The notes under the pieces: model-generated
Database searches by the model: none
The model's input: the letters and a program-made list of their open reading frames with translations, nothing else
What the model was told of the DNA's origin: nothing
Assembly: GCA_025980355.1 (NCBI GenBank)
Contig: JAICXR010000088.1
Location: forward strand, 1-9,776
Source: Chloroflexota bacterium
GTDB taxonomy: Bacteria > Chloroflexota > UBA4733
DNA: 9,776 nucleotides
Reading direction: 5' to 3'
Shown here: positions 1 to 7,522 of the stretch, piece after piece
How positions within the stretch are numbered: the stretch's first letter is position 1
Layout of the letters: each line of letters begins with the position of its first letter
Position numbers and translations under genes: made by a program

Positions 1-447
1 ATGCCCTACGGGCCGGGCGGCAGAAATGTGGCCCAGCGCGAGGACAACGCCTGGTACGTCGGCAAAGGCAGCAAGAATCCCGACGGAGGTTTTCAGCTCA
101 TCCTGTTTGCGTCACGGGGCGCGGGATCGGACGACCTGATCACCTTCGCCGAGGATAATCCACCGGTCTCGGACACCACGTACTTCACCAAATGGTCGAA
201 GAGCGTCCTGGCCATCCCCGGCATGGCTATGTCGCCAGCGGACTTCCAGGGCGTGTTCGAAGGCGGCATCAAGACCGACTTCCCCGATCCGACCAACGTC
301 ATCAACGATGCCACCGAATTCTCCAAGGCCTTCAATGACCTTATGGATCCGGTCTGGCTCGGGAAACAGACGGCCCAGACGGGCCTGCAAGGCGTCAAAG
401 CGAAGTGGCAAGGGATTATCCAGGCGTTGGCCCAGCAGAAGAGTTGA
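1..447 (+). CDS. ABC transporter solute-binding protein, C-terminal part (truncated by window start)
   Basis: The reading frame is open from base 1 and ends at TGA 445-447, giving 148 residues. I read it as the C-terminal lobe of a family 1 extracellular solute-binding protein of an ABC importer. The first visible residues, MPYGPGGRNVAQ, resemble the loop before the region that commonly precedes 'N-P-D-x-A-W-x-L-I-x-F' in these proteins; here it reads KNPDGGFQLILFAS. After it come a helical segment with conserved aromatic and proline residues (VWLGKQT) and a typical closing amphipathic helix (AKWQGIIQALAQQ). The ATG at position 1 is almost certainly an internal methionine: nothing upstream is visible and there is no signal peptide or N-terminal lobe, so about two thirds of the protein is missing. 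No permease gene follows; the next gene is a topoisomerase. Family assignment is fairly sure, the substrate is unknown. Confidence 0.72.
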   Translation: MPYGPGGRNVAQREDNAWYVGKGSKNPDGGFQLILFASRGAGSDDLITFAEDNPPVSDTTYFTKWSKSVLAIPGMAMSPADFQGVFEGGIKTDFPDPTNVINDATEFSKAFNDLMDPVWLGKQTAQTGLQGVKAKWQGIIQALAQQKS

Positions 448-544
448 CCGCGCCCGCCCGATTGCCCCGAGGGTGACGTACTCCTGGTGCTGGGTGTCTA
501 CCGAGCACTGTGGAAAGTTGGCGAGGCGGCGTCTAAGCCCCCGC

Positions 545-560
545 AACGAGCAAACTCGTT
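545..560 (+). terminator. Small hairpin in the gap between solute-binding gene and topoisomerase; possible weak terminator
   Basis: AACGAG (545-550) and CTCGTT (555-560) pair perfectly around a CAAA tetraloop, followed by TCGTTAACC. The stem is only 6 bp with three G-C pairs and the T run is poor, so terminator activity is uncertain. I see no other structured element or gene in 448-669. Confidence 0.25.
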
Positions 561-669
561 TCGTTAACCGGCATCCGATCGCCATCTGGACTTGGACGAT
601 GGCCGGTCGAGGAATGCCTCCTGCCCTGGCCCCATTCCTGCGTTTCCACGGACCGGCATCGCAGTACCC

Positions 670-675
670 GGAGAG
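670..675 (+). promoter_or_regulatory. Ribosome-binding site that supports the ATG at 679
   Basis: GGAGAG at 670-675 lies just upstream of ATG 679-681 (5 nt between GGAG and the ATG). The alternative in-frame start further upstream (TTG at 592) adds 29 residues of Pro/Arg-rich sequence with no resemblance to the family, so 679 is preferred. Confidence 0.5.
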
Positions 676-678
676 CGC

Positions 679-1758
679 ATGGAAGCAGCATTGGCCCCAC
701 CGGACCCGGTCACCGACGTTCCCGACGACCCCATCGCCTCCGCTCAGGCCGCCGGCTTGCGGTATGTCACCGACCGGCAACCTGGCATCCGTCGCGAACG
801 GGAGGGCGATGGGTTTCGCTATATCGACACGGCCGGACGCACCATCGATGACCCCAGAGCGATAGCTCGCATCGCGGCCCTGGCGATCCCGCCAGCCTGG
901 ACGGAAGTCTGGATCTGCCCCGATCGCCGGGGCCACGTCCAGGCGACAGGGCGGGACGCAAAAGGGCGCAAGCAGTATCGCTATCACCCGCGCTGGCGAG
1001 CCGTGCGCGACGCGAACAAGTTCGATCGCCTGCTGGCCTTCGGGGAGGCGTTGCCGGCCATTCGGGAGCGGACGGACCGCGATCTCGCGCTGCGCGGCAT
1101 CCCGAAAGAGAAGGTGTTGGCGACGGTCGTGCAACTGCTGGAGGTCACACGCATGCGCGTCGGCAATACGGAGTACGCGCGCCAGAACCAGCATTTCGGC
1201 CTCACGACGCTGCGCACGCGGCACGTGGAGGTGGACGGGACGACGCTGAAATTCCACTTCGTCGGCAAGAGCGGCAAAGAGCACACCATCGGCGTGCGCG
1301 ACCGCCGGCTGGCGCGCGTGGTCCGGCATTGCCAGGAACTCCCCGGTCACGAGTTGTTCCAATACGTCGACGACGGGGGGCAGCGACACAACGTCGAGTC
1401 GGCCGACGTCAACGCCTACCTGCGGGGGATCAGCGGGCAAGACTTCACGGCGAAAGATTTCCGCACCTGGGCCGGCACCGTGCTGGCGGCGCGGGCCTTG
1501 CGGGCGGGCGAAGCGCCGGACTCGGAGGCCCAAGCGAAGAAGAACGTGCTGCGCGCCATAGCGTCGGTGGCCGAAACCCTGGGCAATACGCCGACAGTCT
1601 GCCGCCAATGCTATATCCATCCCGCGGTCATCGACGCCTACATGGACGGCAGCTTGTCGGAGGCACCTCCGGGCGTACGGCCGGAGGACATCGCCCCCTG
1701 GACTCCCGATGAGGTCACGGTACTGGCGCTGCTGCGGCGGCTGGCGAGCGCGGCCTAG
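679..1758 (+). CDS. DNA topoisomerase IB (poxvirus/bacterial type)
   Basis: From ATG 679 the product is 359 residues, normal for bacterial topoisomerase IB. It nicks one strand through a 3'-phosphotyrosine and relaxes supercoils without ATP. The N-terminal DNA-clamp domain shows family sequence (AAGLRYVTD, IPPAWTEVWICP, GRKQYRYHPRW). The catalytic domain carries the whole active-site set with the spacing I recall for the Deinococcus enzyme: R160 (TRMRVGN, 1156-1158), K197 (VGKSGKEH, 1267-1269), R262 (KDFRTW, 1462-1464), N303 (GNTP) and nucleophile Y312 (CYIHP, 1612-1614). Bacterial enzymes carry Asn where the vaccinia enzyme has His, as here. It has no operon partner, and it converges with the dioxygenase gene, the stop codons being 6 nt apart. 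Nothing ties it functionally to the transport genes. A longer form from TTG 592 is possible but unlikely. Confidence 0.95.
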   Translation: MEAALAPPDPVTDVPDDPIASAQAAGLRYVTDRQPGIRREREGDGFRYIDTAGRTIDDPRAIARIAALAIPPAWTEVWICPDRRGHVQATGRDAKGRKQYRYHPRWRAVRDANKFDRLLAFGEALPAIRERTDRDLALRGIPKEKVLATVVQLLEVTRMRVGNTEYARQNQHFGLTTLRTRHVEVDGTTLKFHFVGKSGKEHTIGVRDRRLARVVRHCQELPGHELFQYVDDGGQRHNVESADVNAYLRGISGQDFTAKDFRTWAGTVLAARALRAGEAPDSEAQAKKNVLRAIASVAETLGNTPTVCRQCYIHPAVIDAYMDGSLSEAPPGVRPEDIAPWTPDEVTVLALLRRLASAA

Positions 1759-1764
1759 CCTCGC

Positions 1765-2697
1765 TCAGCAGATTCTTCCGCGACGCCCGGCCACGCCGTG
1801 GGCGATGGGCTGCTCACCCACCCAGCGCGGGTCGGCCGGTTCATCGGCGGATTGGTAGCGCGTGTCGGTGGAGAGACGGATGCGATCGGTCTGGTTGTCC
1901 AGGCTGGCATGGATTGTGAACATGGAAAAGGTCAGCAAGTCGCCCATCCGATAGTCGGTGGTGAGCCAGCGCCCACCCAGGGTCTCCCGCAACCGGGCGG
2001 CATTCTTGGAGAGGTGGCCGCTCCAACGCTTCTGGCCGGAGGCCCAAGCGTCGGCATTGGTGTGCGGGAGATTCGAGCAGTAGGTGTCGACATCGCGGCG
2101 ACCGTAGGTCTCCTTCACGTGGTCGAGGCGATGTGAGCCTTCCAGGATCATCAGGCCGCCCATGGCGAGCGAAATGTCGCCCAACGGCGTCCAGGCGGTG
2201 TAGAGGTTCGGCGTGCCGCGCCCCATGAAGACGATGTCCATGTGCGGTGGCGTGGCCCGACCCGGCTTGACCACCCGCAGCCAGGTGTAGTCGAAGTGGC
2301 GCACCTCACCGCCGAGCAAGCGACGGTAGAAGTCCATCATCGGCCCCGTGTAGAGCAGTTGCTGGAGCGGCGCCACCTGCTTCGCCAGCAGATCGGTCCG
2401 GGTCGCCGGCTTCCCCGTGGGCGGGCCCTGGCGGGCGACGGCATCGAGAATCGGTGTCCCCGGTTCTAACAGGTCGTCCTCAGCGAGGCGGTCCGTGAGG
2501 CCGCGCCGCGCCGCCAGCACCGCCGCTGTGTCGAAATAGCCGGGCAGGTAGAGGTAGCCGTCCTCCGCCATCCGTGCCCGCAGGGCATCGCCGTCGTCGC
2601 GTATCGCACTAGAGTCGCGTAAGGCGCCGAAATGCTCCGGCTGCGTATCGACGTCGTGACCGAAGGCCGTGAGCCTCGGCCGCTCTTGCACCAGCAT
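1765..2697 (-). CDS. Phytanoyl-CoA dioxygenase (PhyH) family Fe(II)/2-oxoglutarate oxygenase
   Basis: A 310-residue PhyH-family oxygenase, expected to hydroxylate a small organic substrate while converting 2-oxoglutarate to succinate. The jelly-roll metal site is complete: H152 and D154 (PHMDIVF), distal H263 (FTIHASLDN), and the 2-oxoglutarate-binding arginine R274 (DRIRLSTDTR) eleven residues after the distal histidine, as in human PHYH. EGSHR at 187-190 is another family hallmark. Start ATG 2695-2697 is chosen because a strong GGGGAGGAG lies just upstream; an in-frame extension to 2907 would run back into the preceding gene. The stop of the upstream solute-binding gene is 50 nt away, so the two are probably co-transcribed, hinting that the oxygenase acts on the imported compound. 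The substrate cannot be predicted; PhyH relatives act on acyl-CoAs, ectoine, phosphonates and other compounds. Confidence 0.88.
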   Translation of the reverse strand: MLVQERPRLTAFGHDVDTQPEHFGALRDSSAIRDDGDALRARMAEDGYLYLPGYFDTAAVLAARRGLTDRLAEDDLLEPGTPILDAVARQGPPTGKPATRTDLLAKQVAPLQQLLYTGPMMDFYRRLLGGEVRHFDYTWLRVVKPGRATPPHMDIVFMGRGTPNLYTAWTPLGDISLAMGGLMILEGSHRLDHVKETYGRRDVDTYCSNLPHTNADAWASGQKRWSGHLSKNAARLRETLGGRWLTTDYRMGDLLTFSMFTIHASLDNQTDRIRLSTDTRYQSADEPADPRWVGEQPIAHGVAGRRGRIC

Positions 2698-2747
2698 GCG
2701 CGCTCCTCCCCTTTCAACCAGGCGTGAGAACCTCCCGACGCCGACGG

Positions 2748-4304
2748 TCAACTCTTGCCCAGTGTACCGTTCACCAGGCCGGCCATCTGCTGCAGCCCGT
2801 CCGCCACGGTGACCTGTCCCGCCAGGATCTTGCCTTGCAGGTCGCTGGCCGGCTTGGTGATCTCCGCATAGGTGGCGTTCGTCGCGGTCGGCAAGGGCGT
2901 AGTCCACTTGACCATGTCGAAGGCGGCGCCGCGGTGGGCCGGGCCGAGCTTCGGGTCGTAGTAGAGCTGCGCGGAGTCGTTGCGCACCGGCGCCAGGACA
3001 TCCGCCCGTGCCATGAGGTCCATCGACTCCTTCGTCATCAACGTGTCGAGAAAGCTCCAGGTTTGCGTTTGCTGCTTGCCGCCCTTATTCAGGACGAGAC
3101 CGACGATGTTGGTAGTTCCTCCCGACTTCTTGGTATCCGGCGCCAGAGGGATGGTGGTGATGTCGTACTTGAAGGACTTGATCTTCTGGTTGTAGGTCTT
3201 CATGTTCCAGCTTCCGCCGGGAGTCATTGCCAGTGTGCCGGCCAGGAAGAGGTCGCCCTGCTTAAGCGCGGTCGCGTCGGGCGAGACCCGGTCCTTCACA
3301 TTAAGGTCGGTCAGGTAGGTCCAGGCCGCCGCCGACTGCGGCGAGTCGATGACGCATTTGGTGCTGTCCGCGTTGAGGTAATCGCCGCCGTTGGCGCGCA
3401 CCCAGTTGAGCCAACCGGATTCGAGCCCCTGGGTGCTGTAGAGTCCCCAGACCTGGGTCTGGTCGCCCGCGCGCTTCGTGAGCTTCAGCGCGTCGTCCCG
3501 CTGCGCGTTCCAGTCATAGCTCGCCTGGCGGCCGGCAAGATCTGGAACGGCGGCGGCGGCCAGCAGATCGACGTTGTAGTACATCACGATGGTCGTGTAC
3601 ATATAGGGGAGGCCGTAGTTCTTCCCCTGGAACTTGTAGAAGGTGACGGCGTCCGGCCAGAACTGCTTCATGCTCGCCTGGATGTCGGCGTCCCTGGCAA
3701 TCAGCGGGTCCATATCCGCGAGCAGGCCCTTGTTGGCGTAGGATGGATAGTTGACGTTGTTCATGAAGTAGAGGTCCGGGCCGACGTTACCGGCGAGGCT
3801 GGCGTCCACCTTGTTCCAGTAGTCCGACGGCGCGAGGACATCCACGGCGACGTCGGGATTCTTCGCCTGGTAGCTGGTGGCGATCTGCTTCAGCGTTGGG
3901 ACGGGATCCGGCCACCAGGTCCAGACGGCGAGCTGGGCCGCCGCCTTGGCCGGGGCACTCGTGGCAGCACTGGTGGCCGGGGCTGTCGCCGCGACGGCCG
4001 CCGTGCTTGCCGCGCTCGTGGCAGCTTGGGCGCTGGTGCTTGACGCGACGCTCGCCGGCGGTGTGATGCTGCTGGCACTGCCGGCACTAACCGTGGCGGC
4101 GCTGGTGGCCGCCGCGCTCGTGGTTGGTGCGGCGTTGGCGCTGCCGGCGCTTATTGTAGCGGCGCCAGCGCTGGATGTGCCGGCAGCCGTACCGCCGCCG
4201 CAAGCTGCCAGCAGCCCGCTTCCGAGGACGCTCGTTCCAGCCAACAGCGTGACGCGCAGGACGCGCCGCCGCGAAAGTGTTCTTGGAGCATTAATCACCG
4301 ACAT
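2748..4304 (-). CDS. Extracellular solute-binding lipoprotein, family 1 (sugar ABC transporter type)
   Basis: A complete 518-residue binding protein of an ABC importer, anchored outside the cytoplasmic membrane. The N-terminus has a twin-arginine-like motif (LSRRRVLR, residues 10-17), a hydrophobic stretch and the lipobox LLAAC with Cys35, so Tat export and lipidation are likely. Residues 36-123 are an Ala/Ser/Thr-rich low-complexity tether of about 88 residues. The bilobed domain begins near QLAVWTWWPDP and shows the family landmarks: a Tyr-rich segment (GLPYMYTTIVMYYNVDLL), ANGGDYLN, and a Gly-rich hinge before SWNMKTYNQK. The start has an ideal AAGGAGG at 4311-4317, 6 nt from the ATG. The dioxygenase gene follows 50 nt downstream. 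No permease or ATPase is next to it, so it must use components from elsewhere. The ligand is probably a carbohydrate by family, not by any residue I can read. Confidence 0.9.
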   Translation of the reverse strand: MSVINAPRTLSRRRVLRVTLLAGTSVLGSGLLAACGGGTAAGTSSAGAATISAGSANAAPTTSAAATSAATVSAGSASSITPPASVASSTSAQAATSAASTAAVAATAPATSAATSAPAKAAAQLAVWTWWPDPVPTLKQIATSYQAKNPDVAVDVLAPSDYWNKVDASLAGNVGPDLYFMNNVNYPSYANKGLLADMDPLIARDADIQASMKQFWPDAVTFYKFQGKNYGLPYMYTTIVMYYNVDLLAAAAVPDLAGRQASYDWNAQRDDALKLTKRAGDQTQVWGLYSTQGLESGWLNWVRANGGDYLNADSTKCVIDSPQSAAAWTYLTDLNVKDRVSPDATALKQGDLFLAGTLAMTPGGSWNMKTYNQKIKSFKYDITTIPLAPDTKKSGGTTNIVGLVLNKGGKQQTQTWSFLDTLMTKESMDLMARADVLAPVRNDSAQLYYDPKLGPAHRGAAFDMVKWTTPLPTATNATYAEITKPASDLQGKILAGQVTVADGLQQMAGLVNGTLGKS

Positions 4305-4489
4305 AGTCAGCCTCCTTACCCGTATCTATAGTACACGTCGTTGTCAGGGACGGCCATACCAAGGCAGTGCCGAACCATCGGCACACGGCTCCATCCGGCG
4401 TTCCCCGGGGGGTTCGATCTGGCCCCGCCTGGTGGTGCGCTCCGCAGCCGCAACTTCCGGCGCCAGTCCGCGGTGCGAGACCTGCAAGG
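4305..4489. other. Intergenic region between acetyltransferase and solute-binding gene
   Basis: This 185-nt gap holds the control region of the solute-binding gene that reads leftwards from 4304. Read on the - strand, an AT-rich patch GTACTATAGATA (4323-4334) lies just before the ribosome-binding site, but I find no convincing -35 at proper distance, and a start site there would fall almost on the Shine-Dalgarno. TGGTTCGG occurs at 4377-4370 on the - strand and matches eight bases of the element found at the two right-hand solute-binding promoters, although its TTGACA partner is absent. A possible stem CGGGG/CCCCG lies at about 4406-4428. No gene or clear terminator is visible. Confidence 0.45.
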
Positions 4490-5350
4490 TTAGCCGATCT
4501 CCGGCGCCGCCGTGGCGTAGATGCGCGACAGATCACCGGCGGGTGGCGGTTTTCCCCGCAGCATGCGGATGAAGGGGCGCACCGGCGACAGGCCGGCGCC
4601 GCGGACGATCTCATGGGCAAATGGGAAGCTGGGGACGTCGAGTTCGACCGCATGCCCGTTCAGCGTAGCGAGAGCGCTTTGAATGAGACGCGCGGCGCTG
4701 GCGGCGTCGTTGGCGACGAGCGGCCCAACGTGCCAACGTTCGGCGCCGGGGCGCAGCATGACGTAGCCCGCCGGCTGGTCGGTCGTTCCGGCCCACAAAC
4801 CCTTCGCCTGCGTGCCGGTGAGGAGCCCGACCAGCAGCCGGCTCCGATCCAGGCCGAAGGCGCGACGATCGAGGTCGAGCACGGCGGGCGATACGGTGCC
4901 GAAATCTAGCGGCCTGGCGTTCGGCGACGCAGCCGGCGGAATCCTGGCGATTCCTTGCCAGCGGTCGAGCCCATACTGTTCCTGGAAGCCGAGGTGCTCG
5001 TAGAGGGGCCGGCCGAGAGGGGTTGCGTCGAGCATCACCGCGCCGATGCCGCGCTGCTCCAGGTGGGCCAGCGCGTGCAGCAGTAATCGGCGACCGAAAC
5101 CACGCTGGCGGTTGGCGGCGTCCACGAGCAGCATACCGACCCAGGCCAGGTCGCCTCCGTAGCAGGTGGTGGTGACGGTGCCGACCACCTGGCCGGCGAG
5201 GTCGAGCGCAAAGCAGCCGGCCGGCTCCCAGTCAAGGAGGCGTCGCCAGTCCTCCGGCGTCTGGTTCCACTGGGCCTGGTGGGAGAGGCGCAGGCCCGCC
5301 GGGAGATCGCTCCGCTCCATGATGCGGATCGTGTCGCTTGCCGCCGTCAT
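4490..5350 (-). CDS. GNAT family N-acetyltransferase with two GNAT-like domains
   Basis: A 286-residue protein. Residues 1-130 form a GNAT domain: IRIMERSDLPAGLRLS is the usual beta1-alpha1 start, WVGMLLVDAANRQRGFGRRLL (70-90) includes the acetyl-CoA pyrophosphate loop R-Q-R-G-F-G, and PLYEHLGFQEQY (115-126) is the closing motif. Residues about 145-286 look like a second, degenerate GNAT fold (LDRRAFGLDRSRLL, GYVMLRPGAERWHVGPLVA), a design seen in YitH-type acetyltransferases where the second domain lacks the CoA loop. It should transfer an acetyl group to an amine of an unknown small molecule or protein in the cytoplasm. Its ATG overlaps the stop of the ROK gene in ATGA (5347-5350), so translation is probably coupled. 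It is the last gene of the hydrolase-ROK-GNAT operon. Acetyltransferase family is firm, the acceptor is unknown. Confidence 0.88.
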   Translation of the reverse strand: MTAASDTIRIMERSDLPAGLRLSHQAQWNQTPEDWRRLLDWEPAGCFALDLAGQVVGTVTTTCYGGDLAWVGMLLVDAANRQRGFGRRLLLHALAHLEQRGIGAVMLDATPLGRPLYEHLGFQEQYGLDRWQGIARIPPAASPNARPLDFGTVSPAVLDLDRRAFGLDRSRLLVGLLTGTQAKGLWAGTTDQPAGYVMLRPGAERWHVGPLVANDAASAARLIQSALATLNGHAVELDVPSFPFAHEIVRGAGLSPVRPFIRMLRGKPPPAGDLSRIYATAAPEIG

Positions 5351-6588
5351 CCGGGCTGTCTCTCCGTTGCTGATCGTGAGGGCCCGGACGATGGCGCGGG
5401 CCGCTCCCGTCTCAGCGCCAGGCTAGGCCACTGGTCGAGGAAGTAGGCGGCGGCGCCGATCGCCCCGGCCTCGTCGCCCAGCGCTGTCGGCACGATCTCC
5501 AGGTCGGTCAGGATATCGGCCAGGGCCCGGCGCTGGACCTCGCGACGGATGACGGCGACGACCGGTTCGCCGAGACGGCCGACAGGACCGCCGATGACGA
5601 CCATCCTCGGGTGGACGATGTTGACCAGGTTGGCGATGGCGATGCCGAGATAGGCGCCGGCCGTGGCGATGGCAGCGAGTGCTACTTCGTCGCCTTGACG
5701 AGCGGCGAGCAGCACGTCGTCGAGCGTGAGAGCAACCAGGCCACCTGCCGACAACGCCTGCAACGTCGTGCTCGGCTCGTCCCGCGCTTTGGCGTGGGCC
5801 AGGCGTACGATGGCCGAACTGGCGGCGAACGTGTGCAAGCAGCCGCGATTGCCGCAGCCGCAGATCGGGCCGTCCGGCCAGACGGTCACGTGCCCCAGTT
5901 CGCCCGCGCCGCCGGCACCGAAATAGAGCTTGCCGTCGACCAACAGGCCGGCGATGATGCCATTGCCGACGAAGACGTAGGCAACGTCGTCAACCCCTTG
6001 CGCGCGGCCGTGCCAGTGCTCACCGAGCACGGCCACCTTGGCCCGATTGGCGACGCGGATCGGCAAGCCGATTTGTGTCTCAATCATTTCGGCGATCGGG
6101 ACGTCCCGCCATGAATGCGGCACGGACACCCGGATCACCCGCCCGGCGGCGTCCAGCGAGCCCGGTGTACCGACCCCTAACCCGAGGACCGGCATCGCGG
6201 TCTGCCCCATCAAGCGCTTTACCGCCGCGATGAGCGCCGCCACAAACTCCTCTGGACGTGAGCCGCGAATGGCGACCGTTTCCATCGCTTGGGGTCGCGC
6301 CTGCAAGTCGGCCAGGATCGCCACGCAGCGATCATCGTCCAGCTGGGCACCGAGCACCAGGTGCGCAGTGGCATTCAGCTCCAGCACGATGCGGCTACGT
6401 CCCCGACCTTCCTGCTGGGTGCCGACCTCGCGCACCAGGCCTTCGGCCAGCAGTTCAGCAACGATATCCGACACCTGGGCCTTGCTTAGGCCGCACGCCT
6501 CTGCCACTTCCGTGCGGGTCGTTTGCCTACGCCGACGAATGAGGGCGAAGACGGCCTCCCGGCCCCGGCCGTTGGTCACCGTTGCCAT
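5347..6588 (-). CDS. ROK family transcriptional regulator (NagC/XylR type)
   Basis: 413 residues from ATG 6588. Residues 10-56 form a winged helix-turn-helix (REAVFALIRRRRQTTRTEVA, then SKAQVSDIVAELLAEGLV) that binds operator DNA. Residues about 75-385 are a ROK sugar-binding domain with GLGVGTPG (136-143), GELGH (229-233) and the zinc site H233, C243, C245, C250 (ICGCGNRGC). At the position where ROK kinases have N-D-x-N the sequence is NRAK (181-184); the catalytic Asp is replaced by Arg, so this is a sensor and not a sugar kinase. A sugar or sugar phosphate is the expected inducer. An upstream ATG at 6612 lacks a ribosome-binding site, whereas AAGGGA precedes 6588. The gene sits between the hydrolase (gap 46 nt) and the GNAT (4-nt overlap). 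It could control its own operon and the divergent solute-binding gene. Confidence 0.93.
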   Translation of the reverse strand: MATVTNGRGREAVFALIRRRRQTTRTEVAEACGLSKAQVSDIVAELLAEGLVREVGTQQEGRGRSRIVLELNATAHLVLGAQLDDDRCVAILADLQARPQAMETVAIRGSRPEEFVAALIAAVKRLMGQTAMPVLGLGVGTPGSLDAAGRVIRVSVPHSWRDVPIAEMIETQIGLPIRVANRAKVAVLGEHWHGRAQGVDDVAYVFVGNGIIAGLLVDGKLYFGAGGAGELGHVTVWPDGPICGCGNRGCLHTFAASSAIVRLAHAKARDEPSTTLQALSAGGLVALTLDDVLLAARQGDEVALAAIATAGAYLGIAIANLVNIVHPRMVVIGGPVGRLGEPVVAVIRREVQRRALADILTDLEIVPTALGDEAGAIGAAAYFLDQWPSLALRRERPAPSSGPSRSATERQPG

Positions 6589-6634
6589 GCCGTTCCCTTC
6601 GTCGCGTCCCATGTGCCGACGCCGGACCGTTGCT

Positions 6635-7522
6635 CTATGCCTTCACTCGCGGTGCTCCGGCGTCATCAAGCGAGCCGTGCGCTAGAACGCCGTCGCCGAG
6701 CTGCCGCCGTACCGCCTCCGGCACCCGGTCGCGGAGACGATTCTTCCCCTGCGCCCGCTCCGCCGGAATGGTCGCGTCGGCGAAGATCAGCGCCTCGCGG
6801 AACAGGCCGGCTTCGGCGACGGGATGGCCGCGTGGGTCGAAGATCGCGCTGTCGCCATAGCCCAGGCACGGCCCGCGGTCGGTCACGACGACGTTGCTGC
6901 GCACGACATAGACGTCGAGCAGCGCGGCCAGGCCGCTGTGGTTATTCCGTACCCTGATCCGATGGTCGTCCATACCGGCGGCGGCGATACAATTGAAATG
7001 AGGACTGAAGAGGATGGTCATGCCCCGATACGCCATGGTCGCCGCCGTCTCGAAGAAGGAGGAGTCGGCGCAGATGATGCAGCCGAACGTGAGACCCTTG
7101 GCGCGGAAGACCGGCAGATCGTGGTCCGGGCAGAAGCGCATCACCTCGGCGTCATCCCGGGTGAGCATCGTTTTGCGGTAGCGGCCGAGTTGCCGCCCCT
7201 GGTCGAAGATGGCGACCGTGTTGGCGATCTCCCCTTCCCCGATCAGTTCGGAGAGGCCGACCAGCAGCACCACGTCGTGGCGCCGCGCCAGATCGGCCAG
7301 CTCGGCCAGCCGGCCGTCGCCGAGCCGTATGGCGCCGCGCTCGACGGTAGAACGGTCGCCGTAGCCGCTCAGGAACGTCTCCGGCAGGCAGAGGAAGTCG
7401 GCGCCGCCGGCCGCTGCCTGCTCCAGGACCCGCCGGGCGGTGGCCAGGTTGGCATCGACCTCGCCGGGGACGCTTCGCCCCTGGTAGGCCGCCAGTCGCA
7501 CCGTGATCGCACCCTCCGCCAT
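6635..7522 (-). CDS. Nitrilase-superfamily carbon-nitrogen hydrolase
   Basis: A 295-residue cytoplasmic hydrolase, likely an amidase or N-carbamoyl hydrolase. The nitrilase-fold catalytic triad is visible: E48 (CLPETFLSGY), K117 (GRYRKTML) and nucleophile C151 (GCIICADSSFFE). The usual proline after the cysteine loop (FPE) is replaced by Phe (FFE), which may point to a less common subfamily. The N-terminus VRLAAYQGRSVPGEVDANL and the C-terminal strand GYGDSAIFDPRGHPVAEA are also typical. Start ATG 7520-7522 is preceded by GAGGAG on the - strand, about 7 nt away. It is the first gene of the operon with the ROK regulator and GNAT, and diverges from the solute-binding gene at 7885. This context suggests that it processes an amide- or nitrile-bearing nutrient, an inference. 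True nitrilase activity versus amidase activity cannot be decided. Confidence 0.92.
   Translation of the reverse strand: MAEGAITVRLAAYQGRSVPGEVDANLATARRVLEQAAAGGADFLCLPETFLSGYGDRSTVERGAIRLGDGRLAELADLARRHDVVLLVGLSELIGEGEIANTVAIFDQGRQLGRYRKTMLTRDDAEVMRFCPDHDLPVFRAKGLTFGCIICADSSFFETAATMAYRGMTILFSPHFNCIAAAGMDDHRIRVRNNHSGLAALLDVYVVRSNVVVTDRGPCLGYGDSAIFDPRGHPVAEAGLFREALIFADATIPAERAQGKNRLRDRVPEAVRRQLGDGVLAHGSLDDAGAPRVKA

Noticed and set aside
592..678. TTG start for the topoisomerase at 592
   Set aside because: The added 29 residues are not family-like and an acceptable ribosome-binding site precedes the ATG at 679.
112..1620. Long open frame of about 500 codons on the - strand opposite the topoisomerase
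   Set aside because: Its translation is Arg/Pro/Gly-rich without recognisable motifs, while the + strand encodes a topoisomerase with all active-site residues. It is a high-GC antisense shadow.
1759..1764. Search for a bidirectional terminator between the converging topoisomerase and dioxygenase genes
   Set aside because: Only 6 nt separate the stops and no hairpin with T tracts is visible around them.
2698..2907. N-terminal extension of the dioxygenase to 2907
   Set aside because: It overlaps the preceding gene, is unlike PhyH proteins, and the strong GGGGAGGAG lies directly before the ATG at 2697.
2724..4043. Open frame of 439 codons on the + strand opposite the solute-binding gene
   Set aside because: It is antisense to a clear lipoprotein with ideal ribosome-binding site, and its own product is low-complexity and resembles no family I know.
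3950..4200. Repetitive GC-rich stretch that could be taken for a DNA repeat array
   Set aside because: It encodes the Ala/Ser/Thr tether of a lipoprotein; unit lengths are irregular and there are no spacers, so it is protein low complexity and not CRISPR or a satellite.
6589..6612. Upstream ATG of the ROK gene at 6612
   Set aside because: No Shine-Dalgarno precedes it, whereas AAGGGA precedes the ATG at 6588, which also gives a normal N-terminus.
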